Positions 26,739-35,412 of a stretch of DNA of 54,654 nt are shown here, piece by piece. Both the position numbers and the translations under genes were made by a program. This DNA comes from an uncultured Duncaniella sp. (GTDB lineage: Bacteria; Bacteroidota; Bacteroidia; Bacteroidales; Muribaculaceae): the NCBI GenBank assembly GCA_910587165.1, contig CAJUKP010000016.1:1-54654 (forward strand). The letters run 5' to 3'. The notes under the pieces are model-generated. The model was not told the DNA's origin and made no database searches. It was given only the letters and a program-made list of their open reading frames with translations. The first letter of the stretch is position 1; every line of letters starts with the position of its first letter.

Positions 26739-27452
26739 ATGGCACATATCAGATTTCTAAAGTCCGAGTTAATTAAATCTATATTTTCTACATTGATATT
26801 GGCTATTGTATTTTTACCAGATACCAATGCCATGCATATCTCGACATCTGATCTCTCAAATCATGATATAATTAAGAATATTGATTATCAGTATCAGATC
26901 GTCCAGAATGACGAAGATATCTTTGATTGTTTTGGGACATTGAATCTATCACTCACTATACCACCAATGGCCAGAACAATCTTATTAGAGCGAACCCTTC
27001 CACATAAATCCGATGATAATGATATCAGATTTCTGATTAAGACCGAGTATCCACTACAAGATGATATTACAGACATATCAGTCCCCAATATCTATTGGGG
27101 TACATATTTCAGGATCTGTATTATTTTGACTGATGAATCCAGAGTCTATTCTCCGATTCTTTTTACAAACAATTACATCGAACACAATGATCTCCAGTTA
27201 CTTGAACAACAATCCTCATTAGGGCACATTGAAAATGATCCCATCCATATTGTAATCGAGAACGGTAGTCTTCGCATTGAATCTTCCGAAGTGCTCACAG
27301 TCTCCATTTTTGACATCTCCGGAAAATGTATTTTCACCGGTCGGAATGATTATACGGATTCATTTTCTCTAAATAACATAAAAGCATCTGTAATCATCGT
27401 AAAATGCTACAACGACAGGTTATCATTAACAAAAAAACTTCTGGTTCATTAG
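26739..27452 (+). CDS. AT-rich secreted protein with type IX-like sorting tail
   Basis: A 237-residue protein. Residues about 10-31 are hydrophobic and look like a signal peptide (LILAIVFLPDTNA). The middle is unrecognised. The last 70 residues (IVIENGSLRIESSEVLTVSIFDISGK then SLNNIKASVIIVKCYNDRLSLTKKLLVH) follow the type A type IX tail pattern: beta strand, S-x-x-D-x-x-G-K, then a strand ending K-K-L-L-V. The usual GIYIV is replaced by SVIIV. The gene is much richer in A/T than its neighbours and uses AT-ending codons freely, suggesting recent acquisition. Confidence 0.65.
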   Translation: MAHIRFLKSELIKSIFSTLILAIVFLPDTNAMHISTSDLSNHDIIKNIDYQYQIVQNDEDIFDCFGTLNLSLTIPPMARTILLERTLPHKSDDNDIRFLIKTEYPLQDDITDISVPNIYWGTYFRICIILTDESRVYSPILFTNNYIEHNDLQLLEQQSSLGHIENDPIHIVIENGSLRIESSEVLTVSIFDISGKCIFTGRNDYTDSFSLNNIKASVIIVKCYNDRLSLTKKLLVH

Positions 27453-27509
27453 TATTTGACTGAATACAATCATTGATTGGAGTAAATTTGAACTTATATT
27501 ATGGCAATA

Positions 27510-27706
27510 TGCCACGTAGTGGCAATGCAATGGTAGGCCCGGGTGGAACCCGGGTATCAAAAACATTATGAACGTATTGCGTCGCGTAGCGCCGCTACAT
27601 GGATTCGAACTGTTTGTCGCGGCGCTACGCGACGCTATTTGTCATGGATCTTTTTTGATGCGCGGGTTATCACCCGCGCCTACCATTGCAATGCCACTAC
27701 GTGGCA
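27510..27706. repeat. Family A nested-palindrome repeat, copy 2
   Basis: A 197-bp full copy with perfect outer hairpins TGCCACGTAGTGGCA and TGCCACTACGTGGCA. The left REP-like unit is GGTAGGCCCGGGTGGAACCC, the right one CGCGGGTTATCACCCGCG, and the central palindrome GCGTCGCGTAGCGCCGC is partly conserved on the right arm (GCGGCGCTACGCGACGC). Left and right inner hairpins have different sequences (CCCGGG versus CGCGGG), each self-complementary. It lies between the AT-rich secreted-protein gene and the esterase. Confidence 0.92.
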
Positions 27707-27831
27707 TACCTCGTCCAGACTGTCTGACTACGTGACAATTACAGATGGTGGAGGCAAATGATATGAGTTTACACGTTACGCGAAATATTTAATATAATCT
27801 CAATTTCAACACTTACTTGAATTAATTTAAG

Positions 27832-27839
27832 TACCTTTG
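27832..27839 (+). promoter_or_regulatory. -7 box of the esterase promoter
   Basis: TACCTTTG, consensus TAnnTTTG, about 30 bases before the ATG. No -33 at the normal distance. Confidence 0.6.
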
Positions 27840-27869
27840 CCAAAGTATACGTAAATAGAATCTTTTATC

Positions 27870-28655
27870 ATGAAGAAGTTTTTCATATTGCTGTCTGTTG
27901 TGGTGATGGCCATGACAGGAGTAAGGAGTGTGGCCCAGAGCAGGGTTGTGGAGTTTGACAATCCCCGTATGAAGGTCTTTCTCCCGCCAAAAGGGATGGA
28001 GAACGGAAAGGCTGTCGTGGCCTGTCCGGGCGGAGGATATTCCCATCTCGCGATGGATCACGAGGGCTATCAGTGGGCTCCGTTCTTCAACGACCTCGGA
28101 TTCGCATACGCCGTCGTGGCCTACACCATGCCGAAAGGCGACCCTTCAATACCGCGCAACGATCTCGACAAATGCTTCAAGATTATCGCCGACAGCGCCT
28201 CTGTGTGGAAAATCCGTCCTGACTCCATCGGAATAATGGGTTCATCGGCGGGCGGACATCTCGCATCAGCCATGTCGACCCATCCCACCGCCAACTGCCG
28301 TCCTGCATTCCAGATACTCTTCTATCCGGTCATCTCATTCGATGCGGCCATCACTCACAAAGGGAGCCGCGAGGGATTCATCGGTCCGGATCCATCGGAA
28401 GCACTTGTTGAGGAATGGTCATCCGACCGCGCCGTGACACCACAGACTCCGCCCGCTTTCATCACACTCTGCAGCGACGACAAAGTGGTGGTGCCCGACA
28501 ACAGCCTGCGTTACTACAAGGCTCTGACCGATGCCGGAGTCCCTGCCACCATGATCATATACCCGACCGGACGTCACGGCTTCGGATCAAGACCCGCGTT
28601 CAAATACCACGGACTGATGACAGCCGAGCTCGCCCGCTGGCTGAAAGATCTCTGA
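27870..28655 (+). CDS. Secreted alpha/beta hydrolase (acetyl-esterase-like)
   Basis: A 261-residue protein with a Sec signal (about 1-22). The alpha/beta-hydrolase fold is clear: oxyanion region CPGGGYSHLA, nucleophile elbow GSSAGGHLA (catalytic Ser), acid in CSDDKVVVP and His in GRHGFG. This arrangement is that of the BD-FAE/acetyl-xylan esterase-like family, which removes acetyl or feruloyl groups from plant glycans. In a Bacteroidales periplasm it may de-acetylate hemicellulose fragments; substrate is inferred from the family. Its own -7 box precedes it. Confidence 0.88.
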   Translation: MKKFFILLSVVVMAMTGVRSVAQSRVVEFDNPRMKVFLPPKGMENGKAVVACPGGGYSHLAMDHEGYQWAPFFNDLGFAYAVVAYTMPKGDPSIPRNDLDKCFKIIADSASVWKIRPDSIGIMGSSAGGHLASAMSTHPTANCRPAFQILFYPVISFDAAITHKGSREGFIGPDPSEALVEEWSSDRAVTPQTPPAFITLCSDDKVVVPDNSLRYYKALTDAGVPATMIIYPTGRHGFGSRPAFKYHGLMTAELARWLKDL

Positions 28656-28756
28656 TTCCCGCCACCCGGCCGGACACTTTGAAAAACGTGGGCGCAAACA
28701 ATAAAGAGGCCCGTCGGAGCGTTATATAGACATGACATTTTTCATCACGTCTGCCT

Positions 28757-28927
28757 ATGAATAAAAACTCTACTCCCGACACCCCTTCCAATATTGTCAG
28801 AACTTCGGCGGTGGCCGCTGCAGTGGCCCGTCCGCGCCAGGCCACAATCGACCGCCTGCGCCAGTTTGCCCGCGCATATTCCTACGTGCCGGCCGTGGGC
28901 ACGATCGGTGGAATCGTCCTGAACTGA
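28757..28927 (+). CDS. Small protein, 56 residues, no known family
   Basis: ATG at 28757, TGA at 28925-28927. The first 24 residues are polar/low-complexity (Ser, Thr, Ala-rich). The C-terminal half reads RLRQFARAYSYVPAV then GTIGGIVLN. Codon positions show the G/C-rich third base of neighbouring real genes. It is 16 bases upstream of rmuC on the same strand, so probably cotranscribed. I believe similar short C-termini occur in other Bacteroidales but could not check. No function can be given. It is a helix-forming basic peptide without a signal sequence. Confidence 0.55.
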   Translation: MNKNSTPDTPSNIVRTSAVAAAVARPRQATIDRLRQFARAYSYVPAVGTIGGIVLN

Positions 28928-28943
28928 TCCTCAATCCACCGGA

Positions 28944-30359
28944 ATGGATACATTTCTCATCACACTGACCACTCTGTCGGCAGTGGCCGCATTAGCGTCA
29001 TGGTGGCGGGCACGGGCATTGAGGGCCGAACTCACCGCCGAGCGCGGAAAATGCTCGGCGGCCATGACAGCCCGCGACACCGCCATAGCCGAACGCGACG
29101 CCATGCGTCACCGCTGCGACATTGATCTGGCGCTCCACTCACGCGAACTTGACAGCCTCCACGCGCGTCTCGCCGACTCCGCCTCACTGCTGGAAAAATC
29201 CGAGACCGAGCTTGCCGACACCCGCGAGCTCCTCTCGTGCGCCCGCGAGGAAGCCGCCAGACTGTCCGCCTCTCTGGCCCGCATCGAGGAAGAGAGGGAA
29301 GAGAGGGAGAAAATGCTCGAGACACGGTTCAGAAACCTCGCCAACGACATACTACGTCAGAATTCCGCTGACTTCAAATCACAGAACGAGCAGAGGCTCG
29401 CCGAGATTCTCGATCCACTCAAGACCAACCTCGACGAATTCCGCAAGACCATCACAGACACCTACTCCACCGAAGCCCGCGAGCGGTTCTCACTCACCGA
29501 GAAGATCCGCGAGCTTGTCGAGCTCAACAACACCATCTCACGCGAGGCCCGCGAACTATCATCGGCTCTCAAGGGCAACACCAAGGTGCAGGGCGACTGG
29601 GGCGAGATGGTGCTCGAGTCGATCCTCGAGAAGAGCGGACTGGTGAGAGACGAGGAATATTTCGTGCAGGCCACCACCGACGACGACGGAAACCCGCTCC
29701 AGGGCAACGACGGCGGAAAGATCCGCCCCGACATAGTGGTCAAATACCCCGACGGACGCTATGTGGTCATCGACTCGAAAGTATCACTCACGGCGTTCAT
29801 CGACTACGTAAACGCCGATGACGAGCCATCGCGCAAGGATGCAGCCACCCGCCATATACGCTCCGTCAAGAGCCATGTGGAGAAACTGGCCCGCAAGAGC
29901 TATCACACCCATGTGGGAAGTGGCGACGGCAAACTCGACTTCGTGATGATGTTCATCCCCAACGAACCGGCCTACATCGCCGCCATGCGCATCGACCCCT
30001 CGCTGTGGCAGGATGCCTACGACAGGAAAGTGCTCATCGTATCTCCCACCCATCTCGTATCGGGCCTGCGCCTCATAGCCCAGCTGTGGAGCCGCGACAA
30101 AGTGACCCGCAACGCCATCAAGATAGCCGAGGAGGCCGGAAAGATGTACGACAAATTCGCCGACTTCACCAACGACATGGAGCGCATAGACAAAGCCCTC
30201 GCCGCCGCGGGCAAGGCCCATGCCGACGCCGTCAGGAAACTGTCATCCGGCACAGGCAACCTCGTGAAACGCGCGCGCGACCTCCACGCCCTCGGCATAA
30301 AGGCACAGAAACAGCTCGCCGCGTCGATGGACAACAGTGACGACGACGAAAACCAGTAA
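28944..30359 (+). CDS. rmuC: DNA recombination protein RmuC
   Basis: A 471-residue protein. An N-terminal hydrophobic segment (about 1-22) is followed by a long coiled coil (about 25-180, rich in Ala/Arg/Glu) and the RmuC nuclease-like domain. Landmarks are GNTKVQGDWGEMVLESILEKSGL, RPDIVVKYPDGRYVVIDSKVSL, and FVMMFIPNEPAY. These include the restriction-endonuclease-fold residues (D of RPDIVV, D-S-K). RmuC limits inversions at short inverted repeats in E. coli, noteworthy in a window full of such repeats, though a causal link is only a thought. It is followed closely by the GYF-TM2 gene. Confidence 0.95.
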   Translation: MDTFLITLTTLSAVAALASWWRARALRAELTAERGKCSAAMTARDTAIAERDAMRHRCDIDLALHSRELDSLHARLADSASLLEKSETELADTRELLSCAREEAARLSASLARIEEEREEREKMLETRFRNLANDILRQNSADFKSQNEQRLAEILDPLKTNLDEFRKTITDTYSTEARERFSLTEKIRELVELNNTISREARELSSALKGNTKVQGDWGEMVLESILEKSGLVRDEEYFVQATTDDDGNPLQGNDGGKIRPDIVVKYPDGRYVVIDSKVSLTAFIDYVNADDEPSRKDAATRHIRSVKSHVEKLARKSYHTHVGSGDGKLDFVMMFIPNEPAYIAAMRIDPSLWQDAYDRKVLIVSPTHLVSGLRLIAQLWSRDKVTRNAIKIAEEAGKMYDKFADFTNDMERIDKALAAAGKAHADAVRKLSSGTGNLVKRARDLHALGIKAQKQLAASMDNSDDDENQ

Positions 30360-30377
30360 CCACCACCATCACTCATC

Positions 30378-30809
30378 ATGCAATACTTCATTAGCTTCAA
30401 CCGCGACACCATAGGCCCGATGTCAGCCGATCAGGTCATGGCATATCCCGTCAACAGAAACACACAGGTCTGCACTGTCGACGACTACACCTGGAAACCC
30501 CTCTACAACTTCCCCGAACTGATGGAGCTCATCAACGCCCGCGACGCCGCCGGCAGGGCCGACGCCTACAACGCCGGTAAAGACCGCATCGTCGCCGGAG
30601 TCCTCGCAATCCTCATCGGGGGCATCGGAGCGCAATACATATACCTTGGCAAAATCGGTGCCTTCATCATCACCCTTATCCTCTCCCTCGTCTCATGCGG
30701 ACTATGGTCACTCGTGATGTTTGTCCAGGGGATATATATGCTCACACTCACCCCCGAACAGTTCGACACCAAATACACATACTCAACCTCAACCTACCCC
30801 TTGTTCTGA
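30378..30809 (+). CDS. GYF_2-TM2 domain membrane protein
   Basis: A 143-residue protein. The N-terminal GYF_2-type domain (about 1-55: YFISFNRDTIGPMSADQV then WKPLYNFPEL) lies in the cytoplasm and is followed by a TM2 domain with two transmembrane helices (RIVAGVLAILIGGIGAQYIYLGK then LILSLVSCGLWSLVMFVQGI). The combination is common in Bacteroidetes; function unknown. The stop overlaps the DUF3109 start by one base. Confidence 0.85.
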   Translation: MQYFISFNRDTIGPMSADQVMAYPVNRNTQVCTVDDYTWKPLYNFPELMELINARDAAGRADAYNAGKDRIVAGVLAILIGGIGAQYIYLGKIGAFIITLILSLVSCGLWSLVMFVQGIYMLTLTPEQFDTKYTYSTSTYPLF

Positions 30810-31420
30810 TGGAGGAAAAGGACGAAGAACAGATCATGCTACAGATTCAGGACACACTCGTATCGCTCGACCTGGCCGAGCGGTTTTTCTGCTGCGACAT
30901 CGACGCCTGTCTCGGCGAATGCTGCATCGAAGGCGATGCCGGAGCACCCATCACACCCGAAGAGCACGCCGAGATAGACCGTCTGCTCCCCGTCATCACC
31001 CCCCGCCTCCTCCCCTCCGCCCTCAGCCGCATCGAGGAAGCAGGCACCGGCTACGTCGACGAAGAGGGCGACCTCGTCACTCAGATCGTCGAGGGGCGCA
31101 ACTGTGTCTTCACCTCCTACGCCCCCGGCGGGTTATGCCAGTGTGCCATCGAGTGCGCCCATTCCGCCGGTGAGACCGGCCATTTCCGCAAACCCGCATC
31201 CTGCGCCCTCTACCCCGTCCGCCTCACTCACTACCCAACCTTCACAGCCGTCAACTATCACCGCTGGGACATCTGCCGCCCTGCCGAAAAACTCGGCAAG
31301 AAACTCGGCATCCGCCTCTACCAGTTCCTCAAAGGCCCCCTCACCGACTACTTCGGACAGGAATGGTATGACGAACTCGTCATGGCCTGCGAAGCCTACC
31401 TCGAGGAATACGGCAAATAA
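30809..31420 (+). CDS. DUF3109 family protein
   Basis: A 203-residue cytoplasmic protein. Many cysteines are spaced as in DUF3109, a family related to the YkgJ-type zinc/iron-binding CxxC proteins: FFCCDIDACLGECC, GRNCVF, GLCQCAIE, KPASCALYP and WDICRPAE. These suggest a bound metal or iron-sulphur cluster. The start at 30809 follows from the TGATG overlap with the preceding gene; an upstream extension would run through that gene. Function unknown. Confidence 0.88.
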   Translation: MEEKDEEQIMLQIQDTLVSLDLAERFFCCDIDACLGECCIEGDAGAPITPEEHAEIDRLLPVITPRLLPSALSRIEEAGTGYVDEEGDLVTQIVEGRNCVFTSYAPGGLCQCAIECAHSAGETGHFRKPASCALYPVRLTHYPTFTAVNYHRWDICRPAEKLGKKLGIRLYQFLKGPLTDYFGQEWYDELVMACEAYLEEYGK

Positions 31421-31435
31421 TAGTGATGTGGTAAT

Positions 31436-31530
31436 TTGCCCCGTCAGGGGCAATGCAATGGTAGGCCGGGGTGACAACCCCGGTATCCCCCGTCACAACC
31501 ATATCATAGCGTCGCGTAGCGCCGCCACAA
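31436..31530. repeat. Family A repeat, left half only (copy 3)
   Basis: A left outer hairpin, REP-like unit and the start of the central palindrome (GCGTCGCGTAGCGCCGCCAC); the right half is missing. The outer hairpin reads TTGCCCCGTCAGGGGCAA instead of TGCCACGTAGTGGCA: both sides changed together and pairing is kept. The inner hairpin is GCCGGGGTGACAACCCCGG. It starts 16 bases after the DUF3109 stop codon. Confidence 0.85.
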
Positions 31531-31637
31531 AAGACACGATGCAGGCGTTGGCCTGCTTATATGCGCGTCTGTGCCCAAACTTGAGTTGACTCCTTGCACA
31601 TTCAATATCTGTCAATAAATCTTTAACTTGATTTAAC

Positions 31638-31668
31638 TTGACAACTTTTAAATTATTCTTTATTTTTG
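31638..31668 (+). promoter_or_regulatory. Promoter of the TonB-C-like gene
   Basis: TTG (31638-31640), 20 bases, then TATTTTTG (31661-31668): a full match to the Bacteroidetes promoter. The leader is about 95 bases. Confidence 0.75.
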
Positions 31669-31768
31669 CAAAAAATCGTCATTCCGTAAGATAAGAATTA
31701 GAATGTTGATCTCCGAACGATTTTGACTTGAATTTCACATACGTAAATCTAATCCATAACACTGTAAA

Positions 31769-32263
31769 ATGAAACGCATCTTATCCATCATGCTCCTCAC
31801 CATAGCTTTTTGTGCTTCCAACAAGGCAACCGCTCAGAATATGGACTATGATTACAACCTCAGTCATGGTCAGGATTCGGTAAGAATCTACAAAGATATC
31901 TCCGAAATCAGAGCTTCGTTCACTCCTCCGACATTTAATGGCGGAAGTGTCGAACAATTTCAAAAGATGATGTATGTAGCCATGGCTAAGGCATGGCACC
32001 ACATCAAAGGACAGAATGACAATCCATGCGGAAATTGTTTAATCCGAGTTATCATTGACAAAGATGGTTTTGTCAACAGTTCTGAAGTAATTGAAAGCTG
32101 TTATGCTGTTGCTGAAGCTCAGATGGCTGATTATGCCCGTCATATCCCTCGTTTTTCTCCCGGCATGATCAAAGGAAAACCGGTTGCCACCCGAATTGAT
32201 ATCCGGGTATATTGGGACAAAGGTGGACGTGCTTATTACGAGTATCTTCCTTACAATATTTGA
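31769..32263 (+). CDS. Secreted stand-alone TonB C-terminal-like protein
   Basis: A 164-residue protein with a signal peptide (about 1-22, ending ATAQ). The rest resembles a TonB C-terminal domain: an N-terminal PTFNGGSVEQFQKMMYVAM as in Bacteroidetes TonB homologues, then LIRVIIDKDGFVNSSEVIES, and the closing IPRFSPGMIKGKPVATRIDIRVYW. The usual inner-membrane anchor and Pro-rich linker are missing, so it is not a classical energy transducer; it may bind a TonB-box partner or act as a soluble competitor. The gene is AT-richer than its neighbours. Two cysteines (CGNC) may form a disulphide. Confidence 0.72.
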   Translation: MKRILSIMLLTIAFCASNKATAQNMDYDYNLSHGQDSVRIYKDISEIRASFTPPTFNGGSVEQFQKMMYVAMAKAWHHIKGQNDNPCGNCLIRVIIDKDGFVNSSEVIESCYAVAEAQMADYARHIPRFSPGMIKGKPVATRIDIRVYWDKGGRAYYEYLPYNI

Positions 32264-32406
32264 TTAATCGGCTATCCCCGCTCCTCATAACTCTTCCTCC
32301 AAACACATATAACGTCTATAATTGCAAATAAGAGCATCCGCTCCCTTTTCACTACATTTTAACAATTCTTGATAGCCCGGATAGTCCTCTTATCTGTGAT
32401 TATTGC

Positions 32407-32414
32407 TATTTTTG
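32407..32414 (+). promoter_or_regulatory. -7 box of the PBP1A promoter
   Basis: TATTTTTG (TAnnTTTG), 27 bases before the ATG at 32441. Confidence 0.6.
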
Positions 32415-32440
32415 CAGTTTGAAAAAACTGTGAATACCTG

Positions 32441-34834
32441 ATGGAAGATAAATCTGAAAAAAAGAAGACCACCACACGCTCACATCGCGGACTCATTGCC
32501 ACAATGTGGCTTGCATTCATCCTGTTTGTGGCAGGTGTGTTCGTCTTCCTCGTGATGATATACAACGGGGTGATCGGTTATATGCCTCCTGTCGAGGAGC
32601 TCAAGAACCCCACCGACCGCTTTGCATCGGTGCTCTACTCGGCTGATGGTAAGGAGATAGGACGATATTTCTCCGGCACCGGCAACCGTGTCTATGCCGA
32701 CTTCGACGAAGTGTCGCCTCACGTCATCGACGCCCTCATCTCCACCGAGGATGTCCGCTTCGAGGAGCACTCGGGCATTGACATGAGGGGCCTCGGACGT
32801 GTATTCTTCAAGACCATCCTCATGGGCAACAAGAACGCCGGCGGCGGATCGACACTCACCCAGCAGCTCGCCAAGCAGCTATACTCCCCCGAAAGCTCCA
32901 ACCTCATCTCGCGCGCGATGCAGAAACCCATCGAGTGGATGATTGCCGTGAAACTCGAGCGATATTATTCCAAGGAAGAGATCATTAAGATGTATCTCAA
33001 CCAGTTTGACTTCCTCTACAACGCCGTCGGCATCAAGAGCGCCGCCCATGTCTATTTCGGCAAGGAGCCCAAGGATCTCACCATCGAGGAAGCGGCGACC
33101 CTTGTGGGAATGGTCAAGAACCCCTCCTACTACAACCCCGTCCGCAAGAACGAGCGCACCCGCGAGCGACGCAACACTGTGCTCGCACAGATGGAAAAAG
33201 CCGGCAAGATCACCCATGAGCAGCTCGACTCTCTCTCGGCTCTCCCTCTCACCCTCAACTTCCACCGTGTCGACGCCAAGGACGGAATCGCCCCCTATTT
33301 CCGCGAGGAACTGCGCCGTATGCTCCGCGCCAAGCGCCCCGAACGCTCCAACTACCGCGGATGGGAGACCCAGAAATTCATCGACGACTCGATAGCCTGG
33401 GAGACCAATCCTCTGTTCGGATGGATAGAGAAGAATCCCAAGCCCGACGGATCGAAATACGACATATACACCGACGGACTCAAGATCTACACCACCATCG
33501 ACTCCCGTATGCAGCAGTATGCCGAGGAAGCCGTGGCCGAGCACCTCGGCAAAGACCTCCAGAAAGCATTCTTCCGCGAGAAGCGCGGCACCAAAGGCGC
33601 CCCCTATACCACCGACCGCGCCGAGCTGTCGGAAATCAGGCTCAACCACCTCATACGCAACGCGATGAAGAACACCGACCGCTACCGCAACATGGTGAAG
33701 GCCGGCGCCTCGCGCGACGAGATCAACCGCGCCTTCAACACCCCCCGCGAGATGAAGGTGTTCACCTATTCAGGGTCGGTCGACACAGTCATGACACCTC
33801 TCGACTCCGTGCTCTACCACAAGCACTTCCTCCGTACAGGATTCATGGCCATGAACCCGCTTAACGGCCACATAAAAGCATACGTCGGAGGCCCAGACTT
33901 CTCATATTTCCAATACGATATGGTGTCCACCGGACGCCGTCAGATAGGATCGACCGTCAAGCCCTTCCTCTACACCTATGCAATGGAAGAGGGCTACACA
34001 CCGTGCGACGTATTCTCCAACACACAACCTGTCATAACCGACGAGAACGGACGGCAGTGGGCACCGCGAAATGCCGGACGCTCACGCGTAGGAGAGATGG
34101 TAGACCTGCGGTGGGCGCTCACCAACTCCAACAACTGGATCTCGGCCCGCCTCATATCCCAGCTCTCACCCCCCTCGCTCGTGCGCACCATGCACAACTT
34201 CGGCATCACAGCCTCGCTCCCGCCGGTGATGTCGCTCTGTCTCGGCCCGGCCGATGTATCGGTCAAAGAGATGGTCACCGCCTACTCGGCCTTCGCCAAC
34301 AACGGCATGAGAGTCGACCCCATGTTCGTGACCGCCATAGCCGACAATGACGGAAACATCATCTCCGAATTCTCCCCCCGTCACACCGAGGTTATATCCG
34401 AAAAGGCCTACTGGCGCATCCTCTCCATGCTGCTCAACGTGGTCAACGAAGGAACCGCCCACCGTGTACGCTCACGTTTCGGCCTCACAGCCGAGATGGG
34501 TGGCAAGACCGGTACGACAAACTACAATGCCGACGGATGGTTCATGGGATTCACCCCCGAACTCGTGGCAGGAACATGGGTGGGCGGCGACGAACGCTTC
34601 ATCCACTTCAACACCATGGCCTACGGACAGGGTGCCTCGATGGCCCTCCCGATCTACGGACGATTCATGAAAAAGGTATATTCCGACCCGTCACTCAAAT
34701 ATTCACAGAGCACACGCTTCGACTTCCCCGGCGACTTCAATATGTGCGAGAAAGAATATTTCGGCGACTTCATAGACGAACCCGACGTTGACAACAACGC
34801 CGAGGAGACCTCCGTGGAAGGCGTGTTCGACTGA
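32441..34834 (+). CDS. Bifunctional penicillin-binding protein 1A
   Basis: A 797-residue inner-membrane class A PBP. A cytoplasmic basic N-terminus and one transmembrane helix (about 20-43) precede the GT51 glycosyltransferase, with catalytic Glu103 in STEDVRFEEHSG and GGGSTLTQQLAKQLY. The transpeptidase domain has the three signature motifs Ser504-TVK (nucleophile and Lys), Ser563-N-N and Lys689-Thr-Gly. It polymerises and cross-links peptidoglycan. Length is normal for mrcA/ponA. The gene has its own promoter. Confidence 0.95.
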   Translation: MEDKSEKKKTTTRSHRGLIATMWLAFILFVAGVFVFLVMIYNGVIGYMPPVEELKNPTDRFASVLYSADGKEIGRYFSGTGNRVYADFDEVSPHVIDALISTEDVRFEEHSGIDMRGLGRVFFKTILMGNKNAGGGSTLTQQLAKQLYSPESSNLISRAMQKPIEWMIAVKLERYYSKEEIIKMYLNQFDFLYNAVGIKSAAHVYFGKEPKDLTIEEAATLVGMVKNPSYYNPVRKNERTRERRNTVLAQMEKAGKITHEQLDSLSALPLTLNFHRVDAKDGIAPYFREELRRMLRAKRPERSNYRGWETQKFIDDSIAWETNPLFGWIEKNPKPDGSKYDIYTDGLKIYTTIDSRMQQYAEEAVAEHLGKDLQKAFFREKRGTKGAPYTTDRAELSEIRLNHLIRNAMKNTDRYRNMVKAGASRDEINRAFNTPREMKVFTYSGSVDTVMTPLDSVLYHKHFLRTGFMAMNPLNGHIKAYVGGPDFSYFQYDMVSTGRRQIGSTVKPFLYTYAMEEGYTPCDVFSNTQPVITDENGRQWAPRNAGRSRVGEMVDLRWALTNSNNWISARLISQLSPPSLVRTMHNFGITASLPPVMSLCLGPADVSVKEMVTAYSAFANNGMRVDPMFVTAIADNDGNIISEFSPRHTEVISEKAYWRILSMLLNVVNEGTAHRVRSRFGLTAEMGGKTGTTNYNADGWFMGFTPELVAGTWVGGDERFIHFNTMAYGQGASMALPIYGRFMKKVYSDPSLKYSQSTRFDFPGDFNMCEKEYFGDFIDEPDVDNNAEETSVEGVFD

Positions 34835-34872
34835 TCTGCCCCGGGCTACCCACAGCCCACTGTTTTCAGTGA

Positions 34873-34904
34873 TTTGCTCATATTATTAATTTTTATTAAC
34901 TTTG
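34873..34904 (+). promoter_or_regulatory. Promoter of the 125-residue protein gene
   Basis: TTTG (34873-34876), 20 bases, TAACTTTG (34897-34904): a perfect Bacteroidetes promoter. It shows that translation begins at 34937, not at the in-frame ATG at 34874. Confidence 0.8.
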
Positions 34905-34936
34905 CGCCGCAAATCTCTGGTCATTATTGCAAATCT

Positions 34937-35314
34937 ATGGATCAAGAACTCAAGAAAAAACTTACACAGGACCCCGACGGACTCCTGACCTACGAATACA
35001 TAGCCAACAACATGGGGCTTTGCGACGAAATCATGGACGAGCTCATCGGCAACATGATACTCGTCGACAGCACCGGTCAGTTCATCGTCTCGGCAGCCAG
35101 ATATCTTAACGCCATCGACCCTGTCCGCTACAATAGCGAGATCAGACGCCTTGCCGACTCGGCCATCGAGAAAGACCGCGAGCGCCGCTATCTCCCCGAT
35201 CTGCTCGAGAGCCTCTACGGAGCCGATTATGCCGGCAGAGCCGACGAGCTGTCCGCTTCCGACGACACATTCCGCCGTCTGTTCAAACGCGTCAATCCAC
35301 CCAAAGGAATCTGA
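34937..35314 (+). CDS. Conserved-looking small cytoplasmic protein, function unknown
   Basis: A 125-residue acidic, helical protein starting MDQELKKKLTQDPDG. No signal peptide or membrane helix. I do not recognise the family. The start was chosen because the upstream in-frame ATG lies in the -33 element of a perfect promoter. A very strong hairpin terminator follows, so the gene is a single-gene transcript. Codon use matches the core genes, suggesting a resident gene. Confidence 0.8.
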   Translation: MDQELKKKLTQDPDGLLTYEYIANNMGLCDEIMDELIGNMILVDSTGQFIVSAARYLNAIDPVRYNSEIRRLADSAIEKDRERRYLPDLLESLYGADYAGRADELSASDDTFRRLFKRVNPPKGI

Positions 35315-35349
35315 CCCGTCCCCCCATTTTATCCTCTGCGGGATATGAG

Positions 35350-35394
35350 GAAGAGCATTGGAAACTGATATTTCAATCGTTTCCAATGCTCTTC
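35350..35394 (+). terminator. Terminator with perfect 16-bp stem
   Basis: GAAGAGCATTGGAAAC (35350-35365) pairs with GTTTCCAATGCTCTTC (35379-35394). Only a weak T tract follows on the plus strand; the position 35 bases after the stop codon supports termination. Confidence 0.7.
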
Positions 35395-35412
35395 TGTAAT
35401 GTATGCCTCAGA

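Noticed and set aside
34874..34936. ATG start extending the 125-residue protein by 21 codons
   Set aside because: It lies within the -33 to -7 region of a perfect promoter.
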